Assembly: GCA_963575745.1 (NCBI GenBank)
Contig: CAUYUJ010018735.1
Location: 142,501-162,500 of the forward strand
DNA from: Prorocentrum cordatum
Lineage: Eukaryota > Sar > Dinophyceae > Prorocentrales > Prorocentraceae
DNA: 20,000 nucleotides
Reading direction: 5' to 3'
Shown here piece after piece: positions 8,432 to 15,193 of this stretch. Both the position numbers and the translations under genes were made by a program. The notes below the pieces were generated by a model, which was given only the letters and a program-made list of their open reading frames with translations, did not search any database and was not told the origin of the DNA. Positions within the stretch are counted from its first letter, which is position 1, and each line of letters opens with the position of its first letter.

Positions 8432-8812
8432 GCCGTCGTATTCGCCGTCGTCGTATTCGTCGTCGTCGTCGTCGCTGTCGTCGCCGCTATCGCCACCACC
8501 GAAACCGCCGTCGTCGTCGTCGTCGCTGTCGTCGTCGTCGTCGTCGTTGTTGTCGCCTCTCTCCGCGTCTTCGTCGTCGTCGTCGCCGTCGTCGTCCGTG
8601 TCGTCGGCTGCGTATTCGCCCTCGTCGTTGTCGTCGTGGGAGGAGGACGGCGACGACGGGGGAGGAAAGGGGAAGAAACAGGGGGAAGAATCAGAGTAGG
8701 GAGGAGCAGGGAGGTGGGTAGAGCAGGAGGGCGAGGGAGCAGGGAGGAGATGGCGGAGGGGAAGGGTGGGCTGCGTGCGCTTGGTATTTGGCAAATTCCT
8801 CCGCTCGCTCAT
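7286..8812 (-). CDS. Weak candidate: 508-aa open frame with acidic low-complexity region
   Basis: This is the longest open frame outside the satellites. Residues about 60-155 are Asp-rich with Glu, Gly, Ser and Asn, produced by the (GTC)n tract. The next part is Gly/Arg/Ala-rich, and the last 130 residues are the translation of MITE-C and the inverted-repeat cluster. An acidic disordered protein is conceivable. However, the frame consists almost entirely of repeats that stay open anyway, and overlapping open frames exist on the plus strand. I recognise no domain, and most likely it is not a gene. Confidence 0.1.
7438..7616 (-). mobile_element. MITE-C copy 1 (179 bp)
   Basis: The left end is TGCAGTGGAGGCC and the right end reads TACAGCGGGGGCC on the minus strand, a degraded terminal inverted repeat. 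It matches 14312-14496 over its whole length in the same orientation, at roughly 70 percent by eye, with a net 6-bp difference. On the minus strand both copies stay open in one frame, sharing QEA-HEKP-PET and QETQGT and ending MGLHC. It may be a non-autonomous element that captured, or derives from, coding sequence. Confidence 0.55.
7664..7802. repeat. Three alternating inverted copies of a 30-36-bp word
   Basis: The strongest pair is 7722-7757 with 7767-7802: 36-bp arms, 32 matching positions, 9-base loop. Each arm contains CACTGGAT, TGGATAAAA and GGCCGAGG or their complements. A third, weaker copy (ATATTTATATCCATATGCAG onward, 7668-7698) lies just left in the same orientation as the right arm. 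Together they give an order of forward, reverse, forward. Strong foldback potential; no function is assigned. Confidence 0.8.
7833..7903 (-). mobile_element. Possible MITE-C remnant
   Basis: It begins TGCAGTGGACGTGG and contains GGGCTTCTCGTGGGCCGCTT, matching the two ends of MITE-C (TGCAGTGGAGGCC, GGGTTTCTCGTGGAAGGCTT) with the middle missing. On the minus strand the matching residues are QEAAHEKPK. This could be an internally deleted copy, but the match is short. Confidence 0.35.
8004..8256. repeat. 47-bp direct repeat, 206 bp apart
   Basis: GCCGACGCGGCCGTGGACCG and the following 27 bases, ending in repeated CCTCGCCGG, occur at 8004-8050 and 8210-8256 with only a few differences. Between them lies a CTC/TTC pyrimidine tract (about 8083-8148) and a short unique segment. 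It is a local segmental duplication. Confidence 0.85.
8369..8640. repeat. (GTC)n tract with degenerate tail
   Basis: A pure GTC run fills 8369-8424 (about 18 copies). The next 215 bp are the same triplet with many substitutions (GCC, GTA, CTG, TTG). Like the tract at 681-747, it keeps all frames open and creates the poly-Asp region in the minus frame and poly-Val or poly-Ser on the plus strand. Confidence 0.95.
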
Positions 8813-8819
8813 CCCTCGT

Positions 8820-8880
8820 CATCGTCATCGTCAACATCGCCGTCGCCGTCCATCGTCATCGTCAACATCGCCGTCGCCGT
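8820..8880. repeat. 31-bp tandem duplication in TCG/TCA repeat
   Basis: CATCGTCATCGTCAACATCG and the next ten bases occur at 8820-8849 and 8851-8880. It sits in a wider TCG/TCA-rich stretch (8815-8995) that probably grew by slippage. Confidence 0.85.
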
Positions 8881-9100
8881 CGGCGCTTGTCGGCATCGAC
8901 GTCGTCGCCACTCGTCGTTCGACCTCGTCGCCTTGTCGCCGTTCGTCGCTCGTCGTCGTCGTTGTTGGGGTCGCCGACAATCGTCGACGAAGGTCCATGT
9001 CCTCAAGCCTTCGCGCCGTCACTCCTTTCAGATACGGGAGGCGAGGAGCCGAAGCGTTACCAACCGGCGACGCTGAAGACTGAGATGTGGTAACGTTCGA

Positions 9101-9107
9101 GGAACCA
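9101..9107. repeat. Left target-site-duplication candidate of MITE-A copy 2
   Basis: GGAACCA lies directly left of the element, and an identical GGAACCA lies at 9311-9317 directly right of it. A perfect 7-bp direct repeat exactly at the two TIR ends is what a transposon insertion leaves. Confidence 0.65.
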
Positions 9108-9310
9108 TCGGCGGCGAGCGAGGGGGGGAATCGAGAAGGAGAAGGCCCTCTCAGAAGGCGGCGGGACTTCTCAGAAGCCCCCGCGCCTTCTGAGAAGTTT
9201 GTTTGGTTTGTCTTCGGGGTAGGCTTAGAACACTTCTCAGCAGGCTGGGGGGAACTTCCAAGCCTTCTGAGAAGGCCTTCTCCTTCTCACTTCCCCGCTC
9301 GCTCGCCGCC
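9108..9310 (+). mobile_element. MITE-A copy 2 (203 bp) with TIRs and 7-bp repeat
   Basis: The ends are TCGGCGGCGAGCGAG and CTCGCTCGCCGCC, giving a perfect 13-bp terminal inverted repeat GGCGGCGAGCGAG. The inverted similarity continues inward to about 45 bp through GAGAAGGAGAAGGCC and TCAGAAGGC. Inside, CTTCTCAGAAG (9167-9177) and CTTCTGAGAAG (9187-9197) make an 11-bp stem with a 9-base loop. It has no coding capacity for a transposase. A 7-bp duplication is unlike Tc1 (TA) and closer to superfamilies with 7-9-bp duplications, but I do not assign one. Confidence 0.72.
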
Positions 9311-9317
9311 GGAACCA
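9311..9317. repeat. Right target-site-duplication candidate of MITE-A copy 2
   Basis: GGAACCA is identical to 9101-9107. The next base differs on the two sides, so the repeat ends at seven. Confidence 0.65.
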
Positions 9318-10215
9318 GAAATTCAACAATCACGTTTTTCTGATCTCCGCGCGCATTCCTCGGATCGGTGCCGGAGCCATTGGCGGTGCCTCTGGCGCTG
9401 AAGTCCACGCGGACCTCCGACAGTTTCTGTGATTGTCACTGTTTGTGGCAACCAACCCGCCGCTTTTTTGCGCTCTTTGCATGCATGTTTATTCTCTGTC
9501 TCCTCCTCTTCCTCCTCTTCCTCCTCCTCTCCCTTACATGACAGGCTGTGCTGAGCTTGTTTTCCCGCCCACGCGCCAGACGGCGTATGGCTTGTGCGTG
9601 CGTGCGTGCGCACAGCAAGGATGGGCGGCCCTTTCCAAGGCTACCCTCGCATCCTTCCCCTTTGGCCCATGCTTGGCCGCTCTCGCAGGGCGCGCCCCCG
9701 CTCGCAGAGTGTCGACATGGCCCTCCAAGGCCCTTGCATCCTCATCGTGCGTCCTTGCGACACGGGTTGACTGTGCACGCCGGTGGTTGAAAGTAGGGAT
9801 TTTTGGATTCCCAGATCCCAATCCATTTCAAGCGCCTTCCTACCTCAAGAATCGACGCGCTTTTGCTGTGTTTTGTAATTCCCTGGGGGGGCCTGGACCC
9901 AACCAACTCAATCCGCCTTCCTACTTCATGTTCCTACCTACTTCTTCCGACCGACGTGTACTTTTTAGTCAGCTGCCGCAGGCGAGAGCGCCAGCGGCGA
10001 GTCCAGTCAGAGCGGGCCGCGCAAAGCCGACCGACGTGTACTCGAAACGACGTGCGAGAATGCGAGAGGGCGCCATGGAGAGGGCGGGCGGTGGCCGAGC
10101 GGAGAGCCCGCGCGGCAGCAGCTCGCACGGGGTGCGCCCCCGGCGCACGCCGCTCCTGCCCGAACCCGCTCCGACGCCGAAGGCAACCGACGAAGCTCGG
10201 CGTGCCTTCCTCCTC
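9318..10215. other. Unassigned stretch between MITE-A and the inverted-repeat element
   Basis: No gene is recognised. A pyrimidine tract (about 9503-9535) is followed by TTACATGACAG, which resembles a splice acceptor but has no supporting exon. CCTTCCTACYTCA occurs at about 9835 and 9916, and CCGACCGACGTGTACT at 9947-9962 and 10027-10042, both spaced about 80 bp, which suggests a decayed 80-bp tandem repeat. Confidence 0.4.
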
Positions 10216-10248
10216 TCTGGGCTCACTGAGCTTGCGTCGGGCACGTCC
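10216..10248 (+). repeat. 33-bp direct repeat, left copy
   Basis: TCTGGGCTCACTGAGCTTGC and the following 13 bases match 10499-10531 with three differences. The last 13 bases are a copy of the dispersed motif (GTCGGGCACGTCC). The two copies exactly bracket the inverted-repeat element. Confidence 0.88.
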
Positions 10249-10498
10249 TCAGTGGGCCCTGGTAACGACAGGGCCGTTTTTTTTTTCCGGTTCCGTTTTG
10301 CTGTTTTTGTTGCCGGTTCCGACGCCGTTTTTTTACCGGTTCCGTCGCCGTGCTTTTACGGGTTCCCCCTCCAGTTCCGATCCTGGAGCCGTTTCTGTTG
10401 CCGTTTCCGGTCGCCTTTTTTTTGCTGTTTCCTTTTTTAAGGGACATTTTCTCGGAAACGGTGAAAAAACGGCCCTGCCTTTTCTGGGGCCCACTAAG
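10249..10498. mobile_element. Inverted-repeat element of about 250 bp
   Basis: The ends are CT(C/T)AGTGGGCCC on the left and its complement on the right. The inverted match continues through CAGGGCCGTTTTTT to CCG(G)TTCCG, about 44 bp in all (27 of the 32 bases from AGTGGG match). The interior (10280-10440) is a degenerate tandem of T-run plus CCGGTTCCG words at about 23-27-bp spacing. It has no coding capacity. It lies between 33-bp direct repeats, either because it inserted in a tandem duplication or because the whole 283-bp block was duplicated and one copy lost the element. Confidence 0.62.
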
Positions 10499-10531
10499 TC
10501 TGGGCTCACAGAGCTTACGTCGGGCGCGTCC
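10499..10531 (+). repeat. 33-bp direct repeat, right copy
   Basis: TCTGGGCTCACAGAGCTTAC onward, ending in the motif variant GTCGGGCGCGTCC. After the motif it continues CTGTACAGG, like most motif copies, whereas the left copy is interrupted there by the inverted-repeat element. Confidence 0.88.
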
Positions 10532-10657
10532 CTGTACAGGAGGGACATGTGAAAGTAGTAGAATGTAGTCGGGGGAGGACTTTTCGATTCATTGATGGCC
10601 ACGTTCGAATGTGCCTTGGCTGAATTTTTGTTTCCTTCCAAACTGTGCGTGCAGGAA

Positions 10658-10693
10658 GACGTGCCCGACCTGACATTCAGTCGGGCATGTCCC
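10658..10693. repeat. Paired GTCGGGCATGTCC motifs, head to head
   Basis: GACGTGCCCGAC (10658-10669, minus) and GTCGGGCATGTCCC (10680-10693, plus) are separated by ten bases and form an inverted repeat with one mismatch. The minus copy could instead pair with the plus copy at 10519 to bound a 151-bp element, and the plus copy with the minus copy at 13240-13253. Confidence 0.8.
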
Positions 10694-10787
10694 TTTACAG
10701 GAGCAGATTTCAAACATAGTCAAAAAACTAGGACGGCATTCCCGGGCTCAGTCTCGCGGACCTACTCTAAAATCATGTGTTGAAGTT

Positions 10788-10805
10788 CCTTGTTTTGTTT
10801 CATGC
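10788..10805 (+). repeat. 18-bp flanking repeat, left of the satellite
   Basis: CCTTGTTTTGTTTCATGC recurs exactly at 13017-13034 on the other side of the satellite, in the same orientation. The next bases (TCTGCCGTCATCGCG against CGCGTCGCG) are only weakly alike. Confidence 0.9.
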
Positions 10806-11407
10806 TCTGCCGTCATCGCGCGAGGGATGCTCGAAAACCTTGCTTAAAAAATGGTCACGGTGATCTTCCCCCATATTTTCCTCCGGACTGTCCTCCAGAT
10901 CTTCGTCCAGATCTTCCTCCAGACGTTTCCCTTGATCTCCCTGCAGATATTCACCCAGATCTCCTCCCAGATCGTCACGCAGATCTTGAGGTCTTCCTCC
11001 AGATCGTTATTCAGATCTTCTCATCCTTTGCCCCTCCAAATCCCCCCCCGGATCTTCACCCAGATCTTCGCCCAAATCCCCTCCTAGAGCTTCACCCAGA
11101 TCTTCCCTCAGATCCTCGCCCAGATCTCCCTCCAGATCTCCCCCCAGATCTTCCCCCAGATCTCCTCCTAGATCTTTCCCCAGATCTTCCTCCAGATCTT
11201 CTCCCAGATCTTCCCACAGATCTTCGCTTAGATGTCTTCGCCCAGATTTTCCCCCAGAGCTTCCCCCAGATCTTCCCCCCAGATCTTCCCCCAGATCTTC
11301 TTCCAGATCGCCGCGCAGATCTCCCACCAGATCTTCCCGCAGATCTTCCCCCAGATCTCCCCCCGGATCTTTCCCCAGATCTTCCTCCAGATCTTCCCCT
11401 AGATCTT

Positions 11408-11443
11408 CCAGATCTTCCCCCCAGATCTGGGGGGAAGATCTGG
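11408..11443. other. 36-bp perfect palindrome inside the satellite
   Basis: Eighteen bases on each side of the AGATCT at 11423-11428 are exact complements. To its right about two satellite units run in reverse orientation (GGGGGGAAGATCTGGGGGAT), then about 40 bp of unrelated sequence follow, then the array resumes in its normal orientation. This marks a small inversion or foldback repair event. Confidence 0.92.
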
Positions 11444-12729
11444 GGGATCGAGGTTCGAGGCCTTCTGGCCTTCGGATCTTGTTCCAGAGATTCCCCCCGC
11501 GTCCTTCTCCAGAGTTCCCCCAGATCTTCCCAAATCTTCCGGCAGATCTTCCAGATCTTCCCCCGGATTCATCCCCTGCATTTCCCCCCAGATCTTTCCT
11601 CAGATCTTCCCCCAGATCTTCCCCCACATTTTCCTCAAGATCTTTCCCCAAATCTTCCCCCAGATCTTTCCCCACATCTTCTCCTATATCTTTCCCCAGA
11701 TCTCCCCCCAGATATTCCCCCAGATCTGTCCTTAAATCTTTCCCCAGATCTTACCCCAGATCTTCCTCCAGATCTTCTCCCTGATCTCCCCCCAGATCTT
11801 CCCCCAGATCTTCCTCCAGATCTTCCCCCAGATGTTCCCCCAGATCTTTCCCGAAATCTTCCCCCAGATCTTCCCCCAGATCTTCCTTCAGATCTTCTTC
11901 CAGCTCTTCCCCCATATCTTACCCCATATCTTCCCCCAGATCTTCCTCCAGATGTTCCTCCAGATCTTCGCCCAGATCTTCCATCAGATATGACCCCAGA
12001 TGTTCTCCCTAGATCTTTCGCCAAATCTTCCCCCTGCTGTTTCCCAAGGTCATCCGCCAGATCTTCCTCCAGATCTTTCCCCAAATTTTCTCCCAGATCT
12101 GTCCTCAGATCTTCCCCCATTCCTGAAGATCCCCCTCCCAGATCTTCCCCAGATCTTTCCATAAATGTTTCCCCAGATCTTACCCCAGATCTGCCTCCAT
12201 ATCTTCCCCCCGATCCCCCACCAGATCTTCCTCTGATCTTCCTACAGATCTTCCCCCAGATGTTCCCCCAGATCTCCCACCAGATCTTCCCCCAGATTTC
12301 CCCCAGATCTCCCTTCAGATCTTCCTCCAGCTCTTCCCCCATATCTTCCCCCATATCTTCCCCCAGATCTTCCTCCAGATGTTCCTCCAGGTCTTCGCCC
12401 AGATCTTCCACCAGATATGACCCAGGATTTTCTCCCAGATCTTTCCCCACATCTCTCCCCTGATGTTTCCCAAGGTCTTCCGCCAGATCTTTTGCCAGAT
12501 CTTTCTCCAAATCGCCTCCCAGATCGTTCCTCTGATTTTCCCCGATGTTGTCCCGCAATTTTCTTGTTATGTTTCCTTAAAAATCAACCCAGATATTGGT
12601 TCAGATCTTTCTCCAGATCTTACCCCAGATCGTTCTCCAGATCTCCACCCAGATCTTCCCCCAAATGTTTCCCCATATCTTCTCCCTCAAATCTTTCTCC
12701 AGATCTTCCCGAGATCTTCCCGCAAATCT

Positions 12730-12960
12730 TGCTGCATATTTATGACGCACTACACCGCCAAATCTCCATCAGCACATTCCCCAGATTCTCGCCCAGATCT
12801 TCCACCTGATCTTCTTTCAGATGTCCTTCCAGATTTTCCTCCAGACTTCCCGCCAAATATTTCATCCGAGATGTTCATTCGGATCTCCCCCAGATCTTCC
12901 GCCAAATATTTCTCCAGATTTATCGCTTTGCAACCGCGCCAAATCTTCCATTGAACACTC
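12730..12960. repeat. Higher-order repeat (about 180 bp) at the right end of the satellite
   Basis: TTTATGACGCACTACACCGC-CAAATCTCC at about 12739-12766 and TTTATCGCTTTGCAACCGCG-CCAAATCTTCC at about 12919-12947 are related and spaced about 180 bp, fifteen satellite units. So the edge contains a composite repeat of satellite plus a non-satellite insert. Confidence 0.65.
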
Positions 12961-13016
12961 CCCAGATCTTCCGGCAGATCTTCCCCCAGATCTGTCCCCT
13001 GCTGTTCCAGGGCGTC

Positions 13017-13034
13017 CCTTGTTTTGTTTCATGC
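13017..13034 (+). repeat. 18-bp flanking repeat, right of the satellite
   Basis: This is an exact second copy of CCTTGTTTTGTTTCATGC. The pair brackets the array like a duplicated edge or insertion-site duplication. Confidence 0.9.
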
Positions 13035-13239
13035 CGCGTCGCGGGTCCGGTGCTTGTTTAATTTATTCCCAGTTGTGTTCTCTGCCTGGCTTCGGGACTA
13101 CGATCTCTACGCGACAACCTAGAATTATAGATTCCTTGTTTTTAGAATTTCTTGTTTTTTTCAACCTCCCTGTAATGTTTGAGTACTTCTCAGTGTTTTT
13201 GAAATGCTTTTAGTTTTTCGTCCACCATCCGCCTGCAGG
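13035..13239. other. AT-richer unique stretch
   Basis: No gene is recognised. The sequence is AT-richer than its neighbours (13120-13215 has many T runs) and separates the satellite edge from the minus-strand motif at 13240. Confidence 0.4.
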
Positions 13240-13253
13240 GGGACATGCCCGAC
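13240..13253 (-). repeat. GTCGGGCATGTCCC motif, minus-strand copy
   Basis: GGGACATGCCCGAC is a perfect minus-strand copy, continuing as CCTGCAGGCGGAT, which matches the 6746 copy (CCTACAAGCGGAT). It is inverted relative to the copy at 10680, giving a 2.57-kb interval with inverted ends around the satellite. Confidence 0.85.
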
Positions 13254-13421
13254 CTAAACCTACCACGACACGTGTGTCAATGCCAGCGGGGGTAGCCCAT
13301 CGCCTCTGGCTGACCCAGGCTTGGGAGCCACGTGGGGCCGATTCCCCGTTTCCTCTGCGCGATCGAAATGGGTACGGAAAGAACGGGTTCACTGCCCAAC
13401 AGCGGTTCCTTTTCATTTTTG

Positions 13422-13457
13422 AGCTCTGGCAGCGGCTTCAGCTCTGGCAGCGGCTTC
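13422..13457. repeat. 18-bp tandem duplication
   Basis: AGCTCTGGCAGCGGCTTC is present twice without a mismatch. Its length is a multiple of three, but no gene is established around it. Confidence 0.92.
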
Positions 13458-13842
13458 AGCCCGCATAGACAGCCGTATCTTCCACCCCAATGCCTTTTTT
13501 GCTTCTCATTCCCAGTGCAATGCCTCTTGGCCTTTGGTGGAACAGTAGATGGCCTGGCGTGCTGTCTGCGTAGAGTTGCTGGTTGGCCTTGTCTGTGCCC
13601 CCGTCCGCGAGGTGCATGGCAAGTGCGGACTTGGCTTGCAGTTGAGCTTGAGATGCATTTTTGAGCACGACTCGCTGTCCGCGCCGCCGCGGACGCTGTG
13701 CACTGAATGCAAGAGGCCGCCTGCCCAGCAACGGCCGGCGCCGGTTTTGGACCACACTTGTTGCTGGGTATTGTGCAGTCGGGGCCCCGAAGAAGGAACC
13801 CTTTTGGTTGGGGAGGGGCTCCGCGTTCCTTAAGTTTTTCAC
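13456..13842 (-). CDS. Weak candidate: 128-aa open frame
   Basis: The minus frame contains a stretch (about residues 58-95, KNASQAQLQAKSALAMHLAD and on) that looks like a soluble helix rather than simple repeat, and uses a balanced set of residues. The first 25 residues lie inside MITE-B copy 1. I recognise no family. It could be an exon, a decayed gene fragment, or chance. Confidence 0.15.
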   Translation of the reverse strand: MKNLRNAEPLPNQKGSFFGAPTAQYPATSVVQNRRRPLLGRRPLAFSAQRPRRRGQRVVLKNASQAQLQAKSALAMHLADGGTDKANQQLYADSTPGHLLFHQRPRGIALGMRSKKGIGVEDTAVYAG

Positions 13843-13951
13843 AGCTTGCCTCAGGTGTTCCTTATGTTTCCGATCGGAAATCGAAGTTCAACTTATGGAA
13901 AAAAGGGCCCCCGTTCCTTATTTAGGGTTTCTTAGGTCAACGCCCCGACTG
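13776..13951 (+). mobile_element. MITE-B copy 1 (176 bp, Tc1/mariner-like ends)
   Basis: It starts CAGTCGGGGC and ends GCCCCGACTG, followed by TA. On the left the flanking pair is TG, probably a mutated TA. It aligns with 14092-14267 end to end without net length change, at roughly 75-80 percent identity by eye. Tc1-type elements begin CAGT and duplicate TA, so a non-autonomous derivative is the best reading. Confidence 0.68.
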
Positions 13952-14091
13952 TACCCCTTCTTTCAGTTCCCAGTTCGGTCGTCCAGATCTCCGCCATCCG
14001 CTGACCTGGGTCCGTGGGCCACCATAAGCGGCCGGCGGGGCTTCGCGGCAGGGCCCTCGCCGAACCCAGGTTGGTGCTGACTCGGGCTATA

Positions 14092-14267
14092 CAGTCGGGG
14101 CGCTGAAGAAGGAACCATTTTTGTTGGGGAGGGGCTCGGTGTTCCTGGATTGTTCCAAAGTTTGCCTCGGGTTTTCCTGAGGTTTTCCATGGGAAATCGA
14201 GGTTGAACCTATGGGAAAAAGGGGCCTCGTTCCTTGTTTAGGGTTCCTTAAGTCAACGCCTCGACTG
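14092..14267 (+). mobile_element. MITE-B copy 2 (176 bp) with TA on both sides
   Basis: CAGTCGGGGCGCTGA begins right after TA (14090-14091), and CGACTG ends right before TA (14268-14269). The two ends match inverted for about 27 bp (CAGTCG(G/A)GGCG(C/T)TGA, then AAGGAACC). It has no coding capacity for a transposase. Copy 1 lies 316 bp upstream in the same orientation, so a local tandem duplication is an alternative to two insertions. Confidence 0.75.
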
Positions 14268-14311
14268 TAGTGTGTCCCCAGTCCTCGTCGAGGCCAACCG
14301 CTGGCCGGCGG

Positions 14312-14496
14312 TGCAGTGGAGGCCCATGCCAAGGAACACCTTGCTCGCCTCTAGGAGGGTGCCCTGGGTTTCTTGGGCTTCGAGGGTTTCGCGGTGGAGA
14401 GCGCGGCGTCCCCATGCCTGGAATACTGATGGACGTCCTTGGGTCTCAGGGTTGGGTTTCTCATGGATGGCTTCTTGTGGGCTGGCCTCCACTGCA
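14312..14496 (-). mobile_element. MITE-C copy 2 (185 bp)
   Basis: It starts TGCAGTGGAGGCC and ends GGCCTCCACTGCA, a perfect 13-bp terminal inverted repeat. It matches 7438-7616 along its length. On the minus strand it is open through HEKPNPETQG, QETQGT and MGLHC; relative to copy 1 the gaps are two codons in total. No clear target-site duplication is visible (GGCGG left, GGAGC right). Confidence 0.65.
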
Positions 14497-15028
14497 GGAG
14501 CCGGCCCTGTTCGCGCTCTTCATGCTCGAGGACCTCCTGATAGCGTTCAGGCGTCCTGCGGCGAGACGCGCGCGGCCGTGCGCGCGCGCGGTGCGCGCGT
14601 GGCTCCTCTCTCGGCGGTCTGGGAGGGGAGGTCGCCGTGGAGCAGGAGGGAAAGAACACAGACACAATTGATCGTCGAGTGCCCCCCGAACGTATGGGAA
14701 CATATGGGAAGTGGGGGGAAGACGAGAGTCCAAGAGGTATGGCAAGATGTGTGGAATCCTGGGTTTTGTTGCGTGTGCATGTATATGTGTATATATATAT
14801 ATAGATATATGTGTGTGCGTGTGTGTCCGAGGGCCCCTTCAGTGGAGCAGGCGAGGTCCTGGGAAGCAGGGCCCGAGGCCGATTCTCCGAGGAGGAGCAG
14901 AGGTGCCGATGCCGCCAGGCCCTTAGTGGTGTGCACCTCTTCGGGGGGACTCGCGCGGGGGTGCCCTCGGCCGCCGCGCCGGGATCCGCCACGAGCGCTC
15001 TGGGCAGGACGCGTCCCAGGAGATCAGA
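14497..15028. other. Unassigned stretch with a TG/TA microsatellite
   Basis: No gene is recognised. At about 14775-14826 there is a TGTATATATATATA/GTGTGTGCGTGTG dinucleotide tract. Around 14570-14600 GC dinucleotides are dense. The overlapping frames do not resemble known proteins. Confidence 0.45.
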
Positions 15029-15155
15029 GCCCCGAACCATCAGGGGTAACTCGGGTCAGGGATAACTCGGGTTCCTTTTTCGGGAATCCGAACCCGAGTT
15101 ACCCCGGACCCGAGTTATCCCGGATAACTCGGGCGCCCAAGGAGAGGTTCGGGGC
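15029..15155. mobile_element. Foldback element (127 bp)
   Basis: The outer ends GCCCCGAACC (15029-15038) and GGTTCGGGGC (15146-15155) are perfect inverted repeats. Inside, 15043-15074 and 15090-15121 form 32-bp arms with 29 matches and a 15-base loop. Each arm is two copies of (A/G)TAACTCGGGT, and a further copy (GGATAACTCGGGC) lies at 15122-15133. It is a strong hairpin, probably a small foldback transposon or its relic; no flanking duplication is seen. Confidence 0.6.
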
Positions 15156-15193
15156 ATGGCTGTATCGGTATCTTTTGGCCTCCCCCGTCTCAG

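Larger units (their letters stand above)
10866..13008 (+). repeat. 12-bp satellite array, consensus CCCCCAGATCTT
   Basis: About 2.1 kb consists of a 12-bp unit with core CCAGATCTTCC. Rows stay in phase for long stretches (for example 11101-11220 and 11641-11940). Each good unit contains the palindrome AGATCT. The unit is four codons, so frames read (DLPP)n, (RSSP)n or, on the minus strand, (GEDL)n, and the 557-aa frame 10790-12463 is just this. Interruptions lie near 11449-11490, 12545-12600, 12730-12780 and 12915-12955. Units are more diverged after about 12480, as expected near an array edge. No centromere or other role is shown. Confidence 0.95.

Noticed and set aside
10600-10620. GTTCGAAT resembling a tRNA T-loop
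   Set aside because: The flanking bases (GCCAC and GTGCC) do not pair as a five-base stem and no anticodon or acceptor arm fits upstream.
10790-12463. 557-aa plus-strand open frame of DLPP repeats
   Set aside because: It is the translation of a 12-bp satellite. The unit is a multiple of three, so all frames stay open on both strands, and the peptide has no non-repeat domain.
10866-13008. Array with regular units as a CRISPR
   Set aside because: The 12-bp units are contiguous with no unique spacers, and there are no cas genes.
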